Origin: Ramlibacter sp.
GTDB lineage: Bacteria; Pseudomonadota; Gammaproteobacteria; Burkholderiales; Burkholderiaceae_C
Reading direction: 5' to 3'
Assembly (NCBI GenBank): GCA_021156245.1
Contig: JAJNBO010000123.1
Coordinates: 1-7,851 of the forward strand
DNA: 7,851 nucleotides
The notes under the pieces were generated by a model that ran no database searches, had not been told where the DNA came from, and worked only from the letters and a program-made list of their open reading frames with translations. Positions 1-7,851 of the stretch are shown here, one piece after another. Numbering within the stretch: position 1 is the first letter of the stretch; each line of letters starts with the position of its first letter. A program made the translations under genes and the position numbers.

Positions 1-345
1 CACGATCTTCATGAACTTCTCGGTGCGCAGTTCGCGCGTGACCGGTCCGAAGATGCGGGTGCCGATGGGCTCCAGCTTGTTGTTGAGCAGCACGGCGGCA
101 TTGCCGTCGAACTTGATGAGGGAGCCGTCGCCGCGGCGGATGCCCTTGGCGGTGCGGACCACCACTGCGCTGTAGATCTCGCCTTTCTTGACGCGACCCC
201 GCGGAGCGGCTTCCTTGATGCTCACCTTGATGACGTCGCCGACGCTGGCGTAGCGACGCTTCGAGCCTCCGAGCACCTTGATGCACAGGACGGACTTCGC
301 GCCGGTGTTATCGGCGACTTCGAGCCGAGATTCAGTCTGGATCAT
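1..345 (-). CDS. rplN: 50S ribosomal protein L14 (3' end cut by window edge)
   Basis: L14 is a beta-barrel protein of the large ribosomal subunit. In known ribosomes it binds 23S rRNA, takes part in an intersubunit bridge and is the docking site of the silencing factor RsfS. The 115 visible codons read straight through from the ATG at 345 to base 1. They start [17 protein letters not shown] and contain the conserved stretches [23 protein letters not shown] and [16 protein letters not shown], ending at EKFMKIV. L14 is usually about 122 residues, so roughly 7 codons plus the stop lie outside. The start is set by the universal MIQ N terminus. An in-frame ATG at 402 would add 19 residues but has no family support. 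A GGGA at 358-355 is the likely ribosome-binding site. The gene follows its own promoter rather than rpsQ, its usual upstream neighbour, and probably heads an operon continuing to the left. Confidence 0.97.
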   Translation of the reverse strand, partial: MIQTESRLEVADNTGAKSVLCIKVLGGSKRRYASVGDVIKVSIKEAAPRGRVKKGEIYSAVVVRTAKGIRRGDGSLIKFDGNAAVLLNNKLEPIGTRIFGPVTRELRTEKFMKIV

Positions 346-488
346 TTCAGTTGTTCCCAACTTGTCCCGAATGCACCCTGAAAGGACAATCCTCCAGGAC
401 ATCGGGGCAGTCTTGGTCCCGTCGTCGCTCTGGCGCGTGTGCTGCCGTTGCTTCGAATGGGTAGAGATCGCCTCCAAAAAAGGCGAGC
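346..488 (-). promoter_or_regulatory. Structured 5' leader of rplN mRNA
   Basis: The predicted leader holds several possible hairpins. A 5-bp stem pairs 486-482 with 472-468 around a U-rich loop at the very 5' end. A longer stem pairs 398-395 with 380-377 and 393-390 with 386-383 around a TTG triloop, and it buries a GGAGG sequence. A competing 6-bp stem pairs 389-384 (TTGTCC) with 367-362 (GGACAA). A perfect 5-bp stem, 362-358 with 353-349, has a GGAA (GNRA-type) tetraloop and ends 3 nt before the start codon, so part of the GGGA ribosome-binding site lies in its loop. The second and third structures use the same bases and exclude each other. This suggests control of translation or mRNA stability, but no known ribosomal-protein leader motif was recognised. 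Confidence 0.45.
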
Positions 489-493
489 CCGCG

Positions 494-521
494 ATTATGG
501 CAGATCCGCGGGGGTTGTCAA
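494..521 (-). promoter_or_regulatory. Strong sigma70-type promoter for rplN
   Basis: On the minus strand a perfect -35 box TTGACA (521-516) is followed by a 16-nt spacer and a -10 box CATAAT (499-494, five of six consensus bases). The -10 box is immediately preceded by TGC (502-500), which makes an extended -10. The predicted transcript start is near 488, giving a leader of about 143 nt before the rplN ATG. The combination is unusually close to consensus for DNA this GC-rich and fits a ribosomal-protein operon. Confidence 0.87.
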
Positions 522-530
522 ACGGGTCCT

Positions 531-553
531 ACAGAAAGCCGGCTCAGGCCGGC
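531..553 (-). terminator. Probable intrinsic terminator overlapping the glpD stop
   Basis: On the minus strand GCCGGC (553-548) is followed by the loop CTGA (547-544) and a second GCCGGC (543-538), then TTTCTGT (537-531). That gives a perfect 6-bp all-GC stem with a 4-nt loop and a short T-rich tail. The glpD stop codon TGA (546-544) forms most of the loop. The tail is only moderately T-rich, so termination may be partial. The location, after the last gene of the operon and just before the rplN promoter, supports the call. Confidence 0.6.
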
Positions 554-2141
554 ATCCGCAGGTAGCTGGCGGCCAATTCCCGGAAGGCCGCCGCCTGCGG
601 ATCCACTCCCGTTTCCGCCTGGAGCAGCCCGCCGACTTCCGCGGCAAGCTCGGCTGCCAGCGCCGCATCCGTGAACAGCAGCCGGATCCGCCGGGCCAGC
701 ACGTCTTCGACCGTGCGCGCATATTCATGGCGCGCGGCAAACCGGACCATCGCCGCCGTCAGGCCGCCGCCCAGGTGACGATCGCCGCCCTGGAGGGAGC
801 CGACCTCCGCCGCTTCCGTTCCATAAAGATGGATCCCGGGGGCGGCGCTGATCGAGGTGGCCGGCGCGCCCGCCGACGGTGCGCCGACCAGCGCCAAGTT
901 GGCAGTCACTCCCGCCGGGCGCCTGGCCAGCAGTCGCGCGTCGAAACATTTCTCCAGCACGTCTTCGGCCATGGCACGGTAAGTGGTCCACTTGCCGCCC
1001 GTCACCGTCACCAGGCCGCTGCGGCTGACCAGCACCGTGTGTTCGCGGCTGAGCGCCTTGGTCGGCTCGCCGTCATCTCCACCCGGCTTGACCAGGGGCC
1101 GCAAGCCGACCCACAGGCTGCGGACGTCCTCGCGCCGCGGCGCGCGGACCAGGTAGCGGGCGGATTCGCTGAGGATGAAGTCCAGTTCCTCGCGGAAGGG
1201 CCGCGGCTCGCGGGGCAGGTCGCCCCGCGGCGTGTCGGTGGTGCCCAGGATGAGCTTGCCCATCCACGGCACGCCGAACAGGACACGGCCGTCGATGGTC
1301 TTGGGCACCATGAGGGCGTGCGAGCCGGGCAGGAATTCGCGATCCACCACGGCATGGACGCCCTGGCTCGGCGCCACGATGGGCCGCACGGTCCGCTTCA
1401 GCGCCTCGGCGTCCTGGCGCCGCAGTTCGTCGACCCACACCCCTGTCGCATTGACCACGCACGTCGCGCGGACCGTGTACTCCCGGCCCGTTTCGGCGTC
1501 GCGGCAGTTCAGGCCGGTCAGCTTGCCGTCCTGGTAGAGAAGCGTGGTGACGGGGCAGTAGTTCACCAGCAGCGCGCCCTGGGCGGCCGCCGTGCGCGCC
1601 AGGGCAAGCGCCAGCCTGGCATCGTCGAATTGCCCATCCCAGTACTTGACGCCGCCCTTCAGCCCCTGGGGCAGCGCGGTCGGCAGGCAGGCGAGCGTCT
1701 GCCTGCGGCTGAGGAATTCCGTGGGCCCGAGTCCGGCCGAGCCGGCCAGCGCGTCGTACATCTTGAGGCCGACGCCGTAGAAAGGCGTCTCCCACAGCTT
1801 GTACGAAGGCATCACGAAGGCCAGCGGCTGCGCCAGGTGCGGCGCATTCTTCAGCAGCGTCGTGCGCTCGTGCAGTGCCTCGCGCACCAGCGCGACGTTG
1901 CCCTGCGCCAGGTAGCGCACGCCGCCGTGGACCAGCTTGGTGGCACGGGAGGACGTCCCCTTGGCGAAGTCGTGCGACTCGAGCAGCGCCACGCGCAACC
2001 CGCGTGCGGCCGCGTCCAGCGCCACGCCCAGGCCGGTGGCGCCGCCGCCCACCACGACCAGGTCCCAGGTGCCCGCCTGGCCGAGCCGGGCCAAAAGATC
2101 TTCGCGCCGCGTCGGGGCGGCGCCTTGCGTCGGAGCGATGG

Positions 2142-2145
<4 letters not shown>
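544..2145 (-). CDS. glpD: Aerobic glycerol-3-phosphate dehydrogenase (FAD, quinone-linked)
   Basis: Oxidises sn-glycerol 3-phosphate to dihydroxyacetone phosphate and passes electrons to membrane quinone (EC 1.1.5.3 family); expected to be a peripheral inner-membrane enzyme. The 533 residues show the N-terminal FAD-binding motif [11 protein letters not shown] (30-40), the GlpD signature [17 protein letters not shown] (63-79), a second flavin-contact motif GGKWTTYR (383-390) and the alpha-helical C-terminal domain (about 412-530, with [15 protein letters not shown]). It is slightly longer than the E. coli enzyme (501 aa), mainly at the N terminus. The start is TTG at 2145, forming a TTGA overlap with the glpK stop. 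No in-frame ATG occurs before residue 109-112, well inside the domain. A GAAGGG lies 12 nt upstream, so translation is probably coupled to glpK. It is the last gene of the operon. Confidence 0.96.
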
Positions 2146-3653
<1,508 letters not shown>

Positions 3654-3705
3654 GGGCCGGCAGCGTACCGCATGCGGAAGGCCCCGCCCAACGGGGGCTG
3701 ACGAC
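3654..3705 (-). other. Gap between binding-protein gene and glpK with hairpin and palindrome
   Basis: This 52-nt gap is the only real spacer inside the operon. On the minus strand it contains a GC-only 5-bp hairpin (GCCCC with GGGGC, 8-nt loop) and a perfect 10-bp palindrome CCGCATGCGG (3668-3677). There is no T-tract, so it is not a convincing terminator, and no -35/-10 pair was seen. It could be a site for mRNA processing or regulator binding, or nothing at all. Confidence 0.3.
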
Positions 3706-4701
3706 TCATGCCGCCTCCAGCTTGATCCCGCCCGTGCGCATGACGGCGCCCCACTTGTCGATTTCCGCGGTGACGATGCCCCGCATCGCCGCTGCGCCGG
3801 CCGGCCGGGGCTCGAGCGCCCGCTCTTCCAGCGTGCTGGTGACAGCAGGACTGGCGACGGCGCCGGCGATCACCTGGCTCAGACGCTCCCGAACCGGCGC
3901 GGGCGTGGCGGCGGGTGCGAACACGCCGACCCACTGGCCGGCCTCATAGCCGGGCACGCCCGCCTCTGCCACGGTGGGCACGTCGGGAAGGGCGGCCAGG
4001 CGCCGCGTACCCGTCACCGCCAGCGGCCGGAGCGAGCCTCCCTTGGCCTGGCCGATGGACGACGGCGCGGTGGCGAACATCACGCTCAGGCGACCGGCCA
4101 TCAGGTCCGCCGCGGGTCGCGTGCGGCTGTAGGGCACATGCAGCATCTTGATGCCGGCGGCCTGGCAAAACAGCTCGGAGAACAAGTGCGCCGGACTCCC
4201 GACTCCCTGCGTTCCGTAAGTCAGCTCCCCCGGCTTCGCCTTCGCCGCCGCAACCAGGTCGGCCAGCGTCTGGTACGGAGCCGCCGGCTGGACCAGCACG
4301 ATCGAGCGCGTGTCGGCAACGAGGGCGACAGGCGCCAGGTCACGTTGCAGGTCATACGGGGTCTTGCGTCCGCCAGCCACATCGATGGCGAGTGAACTGG
4401 TTCCGATCAGCAGCGTGTGTCCATCGGGCGTGGCCTTGGCAACCTGGTCGGCCCCGATGGTGCCGGCAGCGCCCGGCATGTTCTCGACCACGCCGGCTTG
4501 CCCGAGTGCGGCGTGCAACGCCTCGGACACGACACGCCCGACGATGTCGACCGAACCGCCGGCCGACCACGGCACGATGATCCGGAACGGCCGGGCCGGG
4601 AAGGCCTGCGCGCCGACCCAGCCGGCACTGCCGGCCGCCAGCGAAGCAGTGGCCGCGCGCAGCAAGGCGCGGCGGGTGAGCGATGCGGGACGATGACTCA
4701 T
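3706..4701 (-). CDS. TctC/Bug-family periplasmic solute-binding protein
   Basis: Binds a small organic anion in the periplasm; family members usually serve tripartite tricarboxylate transporters (TctABC), and many Burkholderiales carry large numbers without an adjacent membrane component. The 331 residues begin with a signal peptide carrying a twin-arginine-like motif (TRRALLRAA, 9-17), an Ala-rich hydrophobic core and a likely cleavage after AQA (31-33). The mature part shows the family pattern: [15 protein letters not shown] (39-53), [20 protein letters not shown] (71-90), [11 protein letters not shown] (90-100), [16 protein letters not shown] (158-173), HVPY (188-191) and [16 protein letters not shown] (238-253). 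The ATG at 4701 overlaps the phosphatase stop (ATGA) and has a good AGGAG 8 nt upstream; the open frame extends further upstream but that part has no family similarity. The substrate cannot be read from sequence. No tctA or tctB is in the window. Confidence 0.93.
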   Translation of the reverse strand: MSHRPASLTRRALLRAATASLAAGSAGWVGAQAFPARPFRIIVPWSAGGSVDIVGRVVSEALHAALGQAGVVENMPGAAGTIGADQVAKATPDGHTLLIGTSSLAIDVAGGRKTPYDLQRDLAPVALVADTRSIVLVQPAAPYQTLADLVAAAKAKPGELTYGTQGVGSPAHLFSELFCQAAGIKMLHVPYSRTRPAADLMAGRLSVMFATAPSSIGQAKGGSLRPLAVTGTRRLAALPDVPTVAEAGVPGYEAGQWVGVFAPAATPAPVRERLSQVIAGAVASPAVTSTLEERALEPRPAGAAAMRGIVTAEIDKWGAVMRTGGIKLEAA

Positions 4702-5423
4702 GCGCGATTCTCCTGTGGCGGGAAACTGGCCGGGCCGGCCGGATGACCGAAAAGCTCGTTGAGATCGTCCAGGGCCGCATCGCAATCGACATGGTCGACG
4801 GGCACGCCATGGTTGTAGCCATAGCGCATCAGCGCCACGGGGCAACCCGCGGCACGCGCCGCGACGGAATCGTTGGTCGAATCGCCCACCATCAGCGCAC
4901 GGGCGGGAGCGACGCCGAGGCGTCCGCAGGTGGCCAGCAGCGGCAGCGGGTCCGGCTTCATGCGCGGGTGGCTGTCGCCGGCGCTGATCACGGGGAAATG
5001 GGTGTCGAGGCCCATCGCCTGCAGCAGCGGCCGGGCAAACGCCATCGGCTTGTTGGTCACGCAAGCGAGTTGCACGCCTCCCGCCCGCAAACGGTGCAAT
5101 CCCTCGCGCACGCCGGCGTACACCTCGCTGTGGCGCCCGTTCACGGCGACGTAGTGGCGCCAGTAGATTGGCCTGGCCCGGGGGAACAACTCCGCTGCCT
5201 GCTGCTCCCCGACCACGCGCACCAGCACGGTGTGGACGAGATGGTCCACTCCCTTGCCGAGCAGTGGCGCGACGTCGCCTGCATCGAGGCGGGGAAGATC
5301 GAGTTCGTCCATCAGCGCGCCCAACGCCACGGCAAAGTCCCCGAGCGAGTGCACCAGCGTGCCGTCCAGGTCGAACAGGGCCGCGTCGACGGCAACGGTT
5401 CGATCGCGCAGCAAGAGATCCAT
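4698..5423 (-). CDS. HAD-superfamily phosphatase, phosphoglycolate phosphatase-like
   Basis: A cytoplasmic haloacid-dehalogenase-type phosphatase most like Gph, which hydrolyses 2-phosphoglycolate. The 241 residues carry all four HAD motifs: nucleophile motif FDLDGTL (17-23, Asp18 and Asp20), motif II CVTNKP (121-126), motif III Lys156 in KPDPLPLL (156-163) and motif IV GDSTND (180-185). Between motifs I and II is a helical cap. GDSTNDSVAARAAGCPVALM followed by YGYN (201-204) is typical of Gph. The length fits that family. The start is ATG at 5423, 4 nt after the FGE stop; a much longer open reading frame continues upstream to 6344 but merely shadows the FGE gene. The stop overlaps the next ATG. 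The true substrate is uncertain; beside sulfatase and glycerol genes it may be another small phosphate ester. The gene symbol is left empty because this could be a paralogue of the housekeeping gph. Confidence 0.88.
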   Translation of the reverse strand: MDLLLRDRTVAVDAALFDLDGTLVHSLGDFAVALGALMDELDLPRLDAGDVAPLLGKGVDHLVHTVLVRVVGEQQAAELFPRARPIYWRHYVAVNGRHSEVYAGVREGLHRLRAGGVQLACVTNKPMAFARPLLQAMGLDTHFPVISAGDSHPRMKPDPLPLLATCGRLGVAPARALMVGDSTNDSVAARAAGCPVALMRYGYNHGVPVDHVDCDAALDDLNELFGHPAGPASFPPQENRA

Positions 5424-5427
5424 GGTT

Positions 5428-6396
5428 TCAGTCGTCCAGGGCCGGCGCCACGACGCGGAAGCCGATGTTGCTGGCGCTGCTGCCCGGGGTGTTGGACCCC
5501 CGCGCGGCGACCCGGTACCGGTTGCAGTAGGACTCGTGGCAGAGGAAGGAACCACCGCGCATGGCCTTGCGGCCGGTGGCGCGCTGCTGGAACGGATCCC
5601 TTGCCGCCGTTTCGGCAGGATAGGTGGGGCTGAACCAGTCGGCGCACCACTCCCAGGCGTTTCCCGCCATGTTGAAGAGGCCCCAGGGGTTGGGATCGAA
5701 GCTGTCTGCCGGCATCGTGCCGGGGTGCCACCCCGCGGCCGGCCGCGAGGGAAATTCGCCTTGCCAGATGTTGCAGCGGCGCTTGCGCGCGGGCTCCAGC
5801 TCGTCGCCCCACGGATAACGCTGCCCGACCAGTCCGCCGCGCGCCGCGTACTCCCATTCCGCTTCCGTCGGCAGCCGCGCGCCGGCCCAGGCGCCATACG
5901 CCGCCGCATCGTTCCAGGACACGTGCACCACGGGGTGGTCCAGGCGGTCGTGGATGCCCGAGCCGGGGCCCGAGGGCCGCTGCCAGCAGGCGCCCTCGAC
6001 CGGCAGCCACCAGGGCAGCTCGCGCGAGACCTGGCGAATGGAGCGGCGCCGCTCCTCGTCCACTTGCAGATAGAAAACGAAGGAGGATCCGAGCTGCTCC
6101 GCTTCCGTGATGTAGCGGGTGGCTCGCACGAACTCGCGGAACTGGCCGTTGGTGACGGCGGTCGCTGCGATGGCGAACGGGCTGAGTTCCACCTGGCGTG
6201 CGGGGCCTTCGCCGTCCTCCGCGAAGCCTTCGGCAGAGTCGGTGCCCATGATGAAGCTGCCGCCGGGGAGCTGCACGAACGTAGGCCGGTGGTGAGCGGC
6301 GCGAACCCCGGTGTCATGAGGCACACCGGGGTTGGCCGCGTCACCCCGGCCTGCGGGAACCGAAGCCCCTCGCCCCGGAACGCAGCACGATTTCAC
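5428..6396 (-). CDS. Formylglycine-generating enzyme (sulfatase-modifying factor)
   Basis: Converts the active-site cysteine of Cys-type sulfatases to C-alpha-formylglycine in an oxygen- and copper-dependent reaction (known for aerobic FGE/SUMF1). The 322 residues hold the FGE-sulfatase domain from about 39 to the end: FVQLPGGSFIMGTD (40-53), HPVVHVSWNDAAAYGAW (154-170), RLPTEAEWEYAARGG (174-188), YPWGDE (194-199), PNPWGLFNMAGNAWEWCADW (235-254) and RGGSFLCHESYCNRYR (280-295). The pair Cys286/Cys291 in CHESYC matches the catalytic cysteines of true FGEs, so this is more than a generic SUMF1-fold protein. The start is GTG at 6396, overlapping the sulfatase stop (GTGA) with a weak GGGAAG upstream. 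The first ~38 residues are Pro/Gly/Ala-rich with no family match, and GTG at 6324 is an alternative start. Residues 5-9 read CVPGR, resembling the CxPxR recognition motif. Confidence 0.93.
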   Translation of the reverse strand: MKSCCVPGRGASVPAGRGDAANPGVPHDTGVRAAHHRPTFVQLPGGSFIMGTDSAEGFAEDGEGPARQVELSPFAIAATAVTNGQFREFVRATRYITEAEQLGSSFVFYLQVDEERRRSIRQVSRELPWWLPVEGACWQRPSGPGSGIHDRLDHPVVHVSWNDAAAYGAWAGARLPTEAEWEYAARGGLVGQRYPWGDELEPARKRRCNIWQGEFPSRPAAGWHPGTMPADSFDPNPWGLFNMAGNAWEWCADWFSPTYPAETAARDPFQQRATGRKAMRGGSFLCHESYCNRYRVAARGSNTPGSSASNIGFRVVAPALDD

Positions 6397-7193
6397 TCGT
6401 CTTCCCAGAACGCCTTGGTCACGCCCTGGCTGCGCATCAAGGCGACGATCTTGTCGCGTGGCAGCACGCCGCAGCGCTGGGCCCAGGCTTCGTACTGCTT
6501 CTTCATGTCCGCTACGCGCTCGGGATACGTCGACGCCAGGTCACGGGTTTCGGTGCGGTCCGCTTCCATGTCGTACAGCTCCCAGGACTTGGGATATTCG
6601 CGCACCAGCTTCCACTTGCCGATGCGCGCCGCGGCGTTGCCTTCGTGCTCCCAGAACATCGGCGGCCGGTCGCCCGCGTCCGCGTTGAACGATTGCCTGA
6701 GCGAGTGGCCTTCCAGCGGCAGGATGCTGCGGCCGTCCAGATCCTGCGGGTACGCAGCGCCGGTGACGTCGCAGATCGTGGCCATGATGTCCGGCAGGTA
6801 GCCGGGCGTGTGGCGGATCTCGCCGCGCTGGAGGATGCCCTGCGGCCAGTGGAAGATCAGCGGCGTGGAGATGCCGCCCTCATGGATCCAGTGCTTGTAC
6901 AGGCGAAACGGCGTGTTGGAGAGGTTGGCCCAGGCCTGGCCATAGCTCTGGTAGGTGTCCTCCGGCCCCGGTGCGATGTCGGGGTTGTTGCCGAAGCGGA
7001 CCACCGCGCCGTCGCGCGTGTGCGAGCGCGCGATCATCAGCTTGTTCACCAGCTCGTCGATGGTGACGTTCTCCGGAATGTCTTCCGCGCAGGCCCCGTT
7101 GTCGGCGAGGAAGATGACCAGCGTGTTGTCCAGCTCTTCCGTCTCTTCCAGCGCGCGCAGGATGCGGCCGATGCCCTGGTCCATGCGGTCGAT

Positions 7194-7200
7194 CTGAGGC
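7194..7200 (-). other. Frameshift/deletion junction in the sulfatase
   Basis: On the minus strand the upstream frame ends its homologous part with the codon GCC (7200-7198, Ala of HKA). The downstream frame resumes with CAG (7196-7194, Gln of QIDRM). A single T at 7197 is left over. Read straight on, the upstream frame continues in unrelated residues to a stop at about 6880. Confidence 0.85.
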
Positions 7201-7827
7201 TTTGTGCTCGGCGTCCGTCCACGCCGGCTGGCTCGGGTCGCGTCCCGTCAGCTTCCACTGCGCGTCGAGGATGCCCGAGGACACGAGCCGTTCCAGCCGC
7301 TGCTCGCGCAGCTGGTCCCACCCGGCGTCGAAGCGGCCCTTGTACTTGGCGATGTCTTCCGGGTGCGCGTGCAGCGGCCAGTGCGGCGCGGTGTACGCGA
7401 CGTAGAGGAAGAACGGGCTCCTGGCGTTCTGCTCGCGGATGTACCCGACGGCGTGGTCGGTGATCGCGTCGGTGTAGTAGTAGCTCTGCGGCTGATACGC
7501 CTTGTCGCCAGCCGGCGAAATCGGATCGTTCTCGCGCACGAGGACGCGCGGGTCGTAGAAACTCCCGCTGCCGGTGATCGTGCCGTAGAAGCGGTCGAAG
7601 CCGCGCTGCCGCGGCCAGTTCACGCGCGGCTCGTCGGGCATGTCCTGGATGGTGACGTGCCACTTGCCGAACATCGCGGTCGCGTACCCGGCGGACTTGA
7701 GCATCTCGGCGATGGTCGGCGAGTCGTGCGAGAGGTCGCTGCGGTAGCCGGGGAGGTTGGGGAAGTCTCGCCAAGTCATGTGCCCGACGCCAGCCTGGTG
7801 CGGGTACAGACCGGTCAACAGCGCGGC

Positions 7828-7842
7828 GCGGGTCGGGCAGCA
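7828..7842 (-). other. Sulfatase CxPxR formylglycine site
   Basis: These five codons read C-C-P-T-R, preceded by T-S-R and followed by A-A-L-L-T-G. This matches the sulfatase signature [CS]-x-P-[STA]-R-x2-hydrophobic2-T-G. The first Cys (7842-7840) would be converted to formylglycine by the enzyme encoded immediately downstream. Confidence 0.9.
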
Positions 7843-7851
7843 GCGCGAGGT

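Larger units (their letters stand above)
6393..7851 (-). pseudogene. Cys-type arylsulfatase, frameshifted and 5'-truncated by window edge
   Basis: Family S1 sulfatase, hydrolysing sulfate esters with a formylglycine nucleophile and Ca2+. The first part (7851-7198) reads TSRCCPTRAALLTGLYPHQ, i.e. the CxPxR signature, then AGYATAMFGKWH (Lys/His active-site motif), NWPRQRGFDRFYGT, YTDAITDHAVGYI and YTAPHWPLHAHPEDIAKYKG. After HKA it leaves frame. The remainder (7196-6393) continues in another frame with QIDRMDQGIGRIL, FLADNG (metal-binding Asp-Asn), LYKHWIHEGGISTPLIFHWP and a normal C terminus ending WEDE. Family members, as I recall them, have about 11 more residues (consensus near W-E-A-R-x-M-E-V-Y-A-A) between HKA and IDRMD, so about 32 nt appear missing, not just one inserted base. 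All other visible catalytic motifs are intact. The N terminus, with the first metal-binding Asp pair and any signal peptide, is outside. An assembly error remains possible. Confidence 0.85.

Noticed and set aside
468..486. T-tract next to hairpins as an intrinsic terminator downstream of the rplN promoter
   Set aside because: The six T residues lie inside the loop of the 486-468 stem, and are 6 nt beyond the 488-512 dyad, so neither arrangement has the terminator geometry.
3706..5064. Longer version of the binding protein starting at 5064
   Set aside because: The extra N-terminal part overlaps the phosphatase in another frame and lacks similarity. The ATG at 4701 has a good SD and is followed at once by a signal peptide.
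4698..6344. Longer version of the phosphatase starting at 6344
   Set aside because: The upstream portion is an out-of-frame reading of the FGE gene; the family N terminus begins just after ATG 5423.
6393..7184. A separate intact gene for the C-terminal sulfatase half starting at ATG 7184
   Set aside because: There is no ribosome-binding site, homology extends upstream of the ATG (QIDR), and the product would lack the formylglycine site.
7194..7203. Programmed ribosomal frameshift in the sulfatase
   Set aside because: There is no slippery heptamer or stimulatory hairpin at the junction, and residues seem to be missing as well as the frame being changed.

Overview
The window is GC-rich, gene-dense and entirely minus-strand. 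Protein similarity as I recall it (GlpD, GlpK, a TctC/Bug-type binding protein, L14) points to a betaproteobacterium of the order Burkholderiales, probably Comamonadaceae-like; this is inference, not a database result.

In the direction of transcription (high to low coordinates) the order is: a Cys-type sulfatase running off the right edge and interrupted by a frameshift (7851-6393); a formylglycine-generating enzyme that would activate such sulfatases (6396-5428); a Gph-like HAD phosphatase (5423-4698); a periplasmic TctC/Bug-family solute-binding protein (4701-3706); glycerol kinase glpK (3653-2142); and glycerol-3-phosphate dehydrogenase glpD (2145-544). Genes overlap by 4 nt or are 4 nt apart, except for a 52-nt gap before glpK, so the block looks like one operon whose promoter lies outside the window. 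A compact hairpin with the glpD stop codon in its loop (about 531-553) probably ends it.

Only 9 bp further on is a strong sigma70-type promoter (494-521). It drives a leader of about 140 nt and then rplN (ribosomal protein L14, 345 to the left edge, last few codons missing). The left edge is therefore the start of the core rplN ribosomal-protein operon, here abutting an accessory catabolic operon.

Functionally, the FGE would oxidise the active-site cysteine of the neighbouring sulfatase. The binding protein would capture an organic anion. GlpK and GlpD would take glycerol to dihydroxyacetone phosphate. One reading is a module for using a sulfated glycerol-containing compound, but this rests on gene order alone, and the sulfatase appears broken in this sequence. 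No RNA genes, CRISPR arrays, insertion sequences or attachment sites were seen. No gene-free stretch exceeds 300 bases; the longest is the 198 bp between rplN and glpD.
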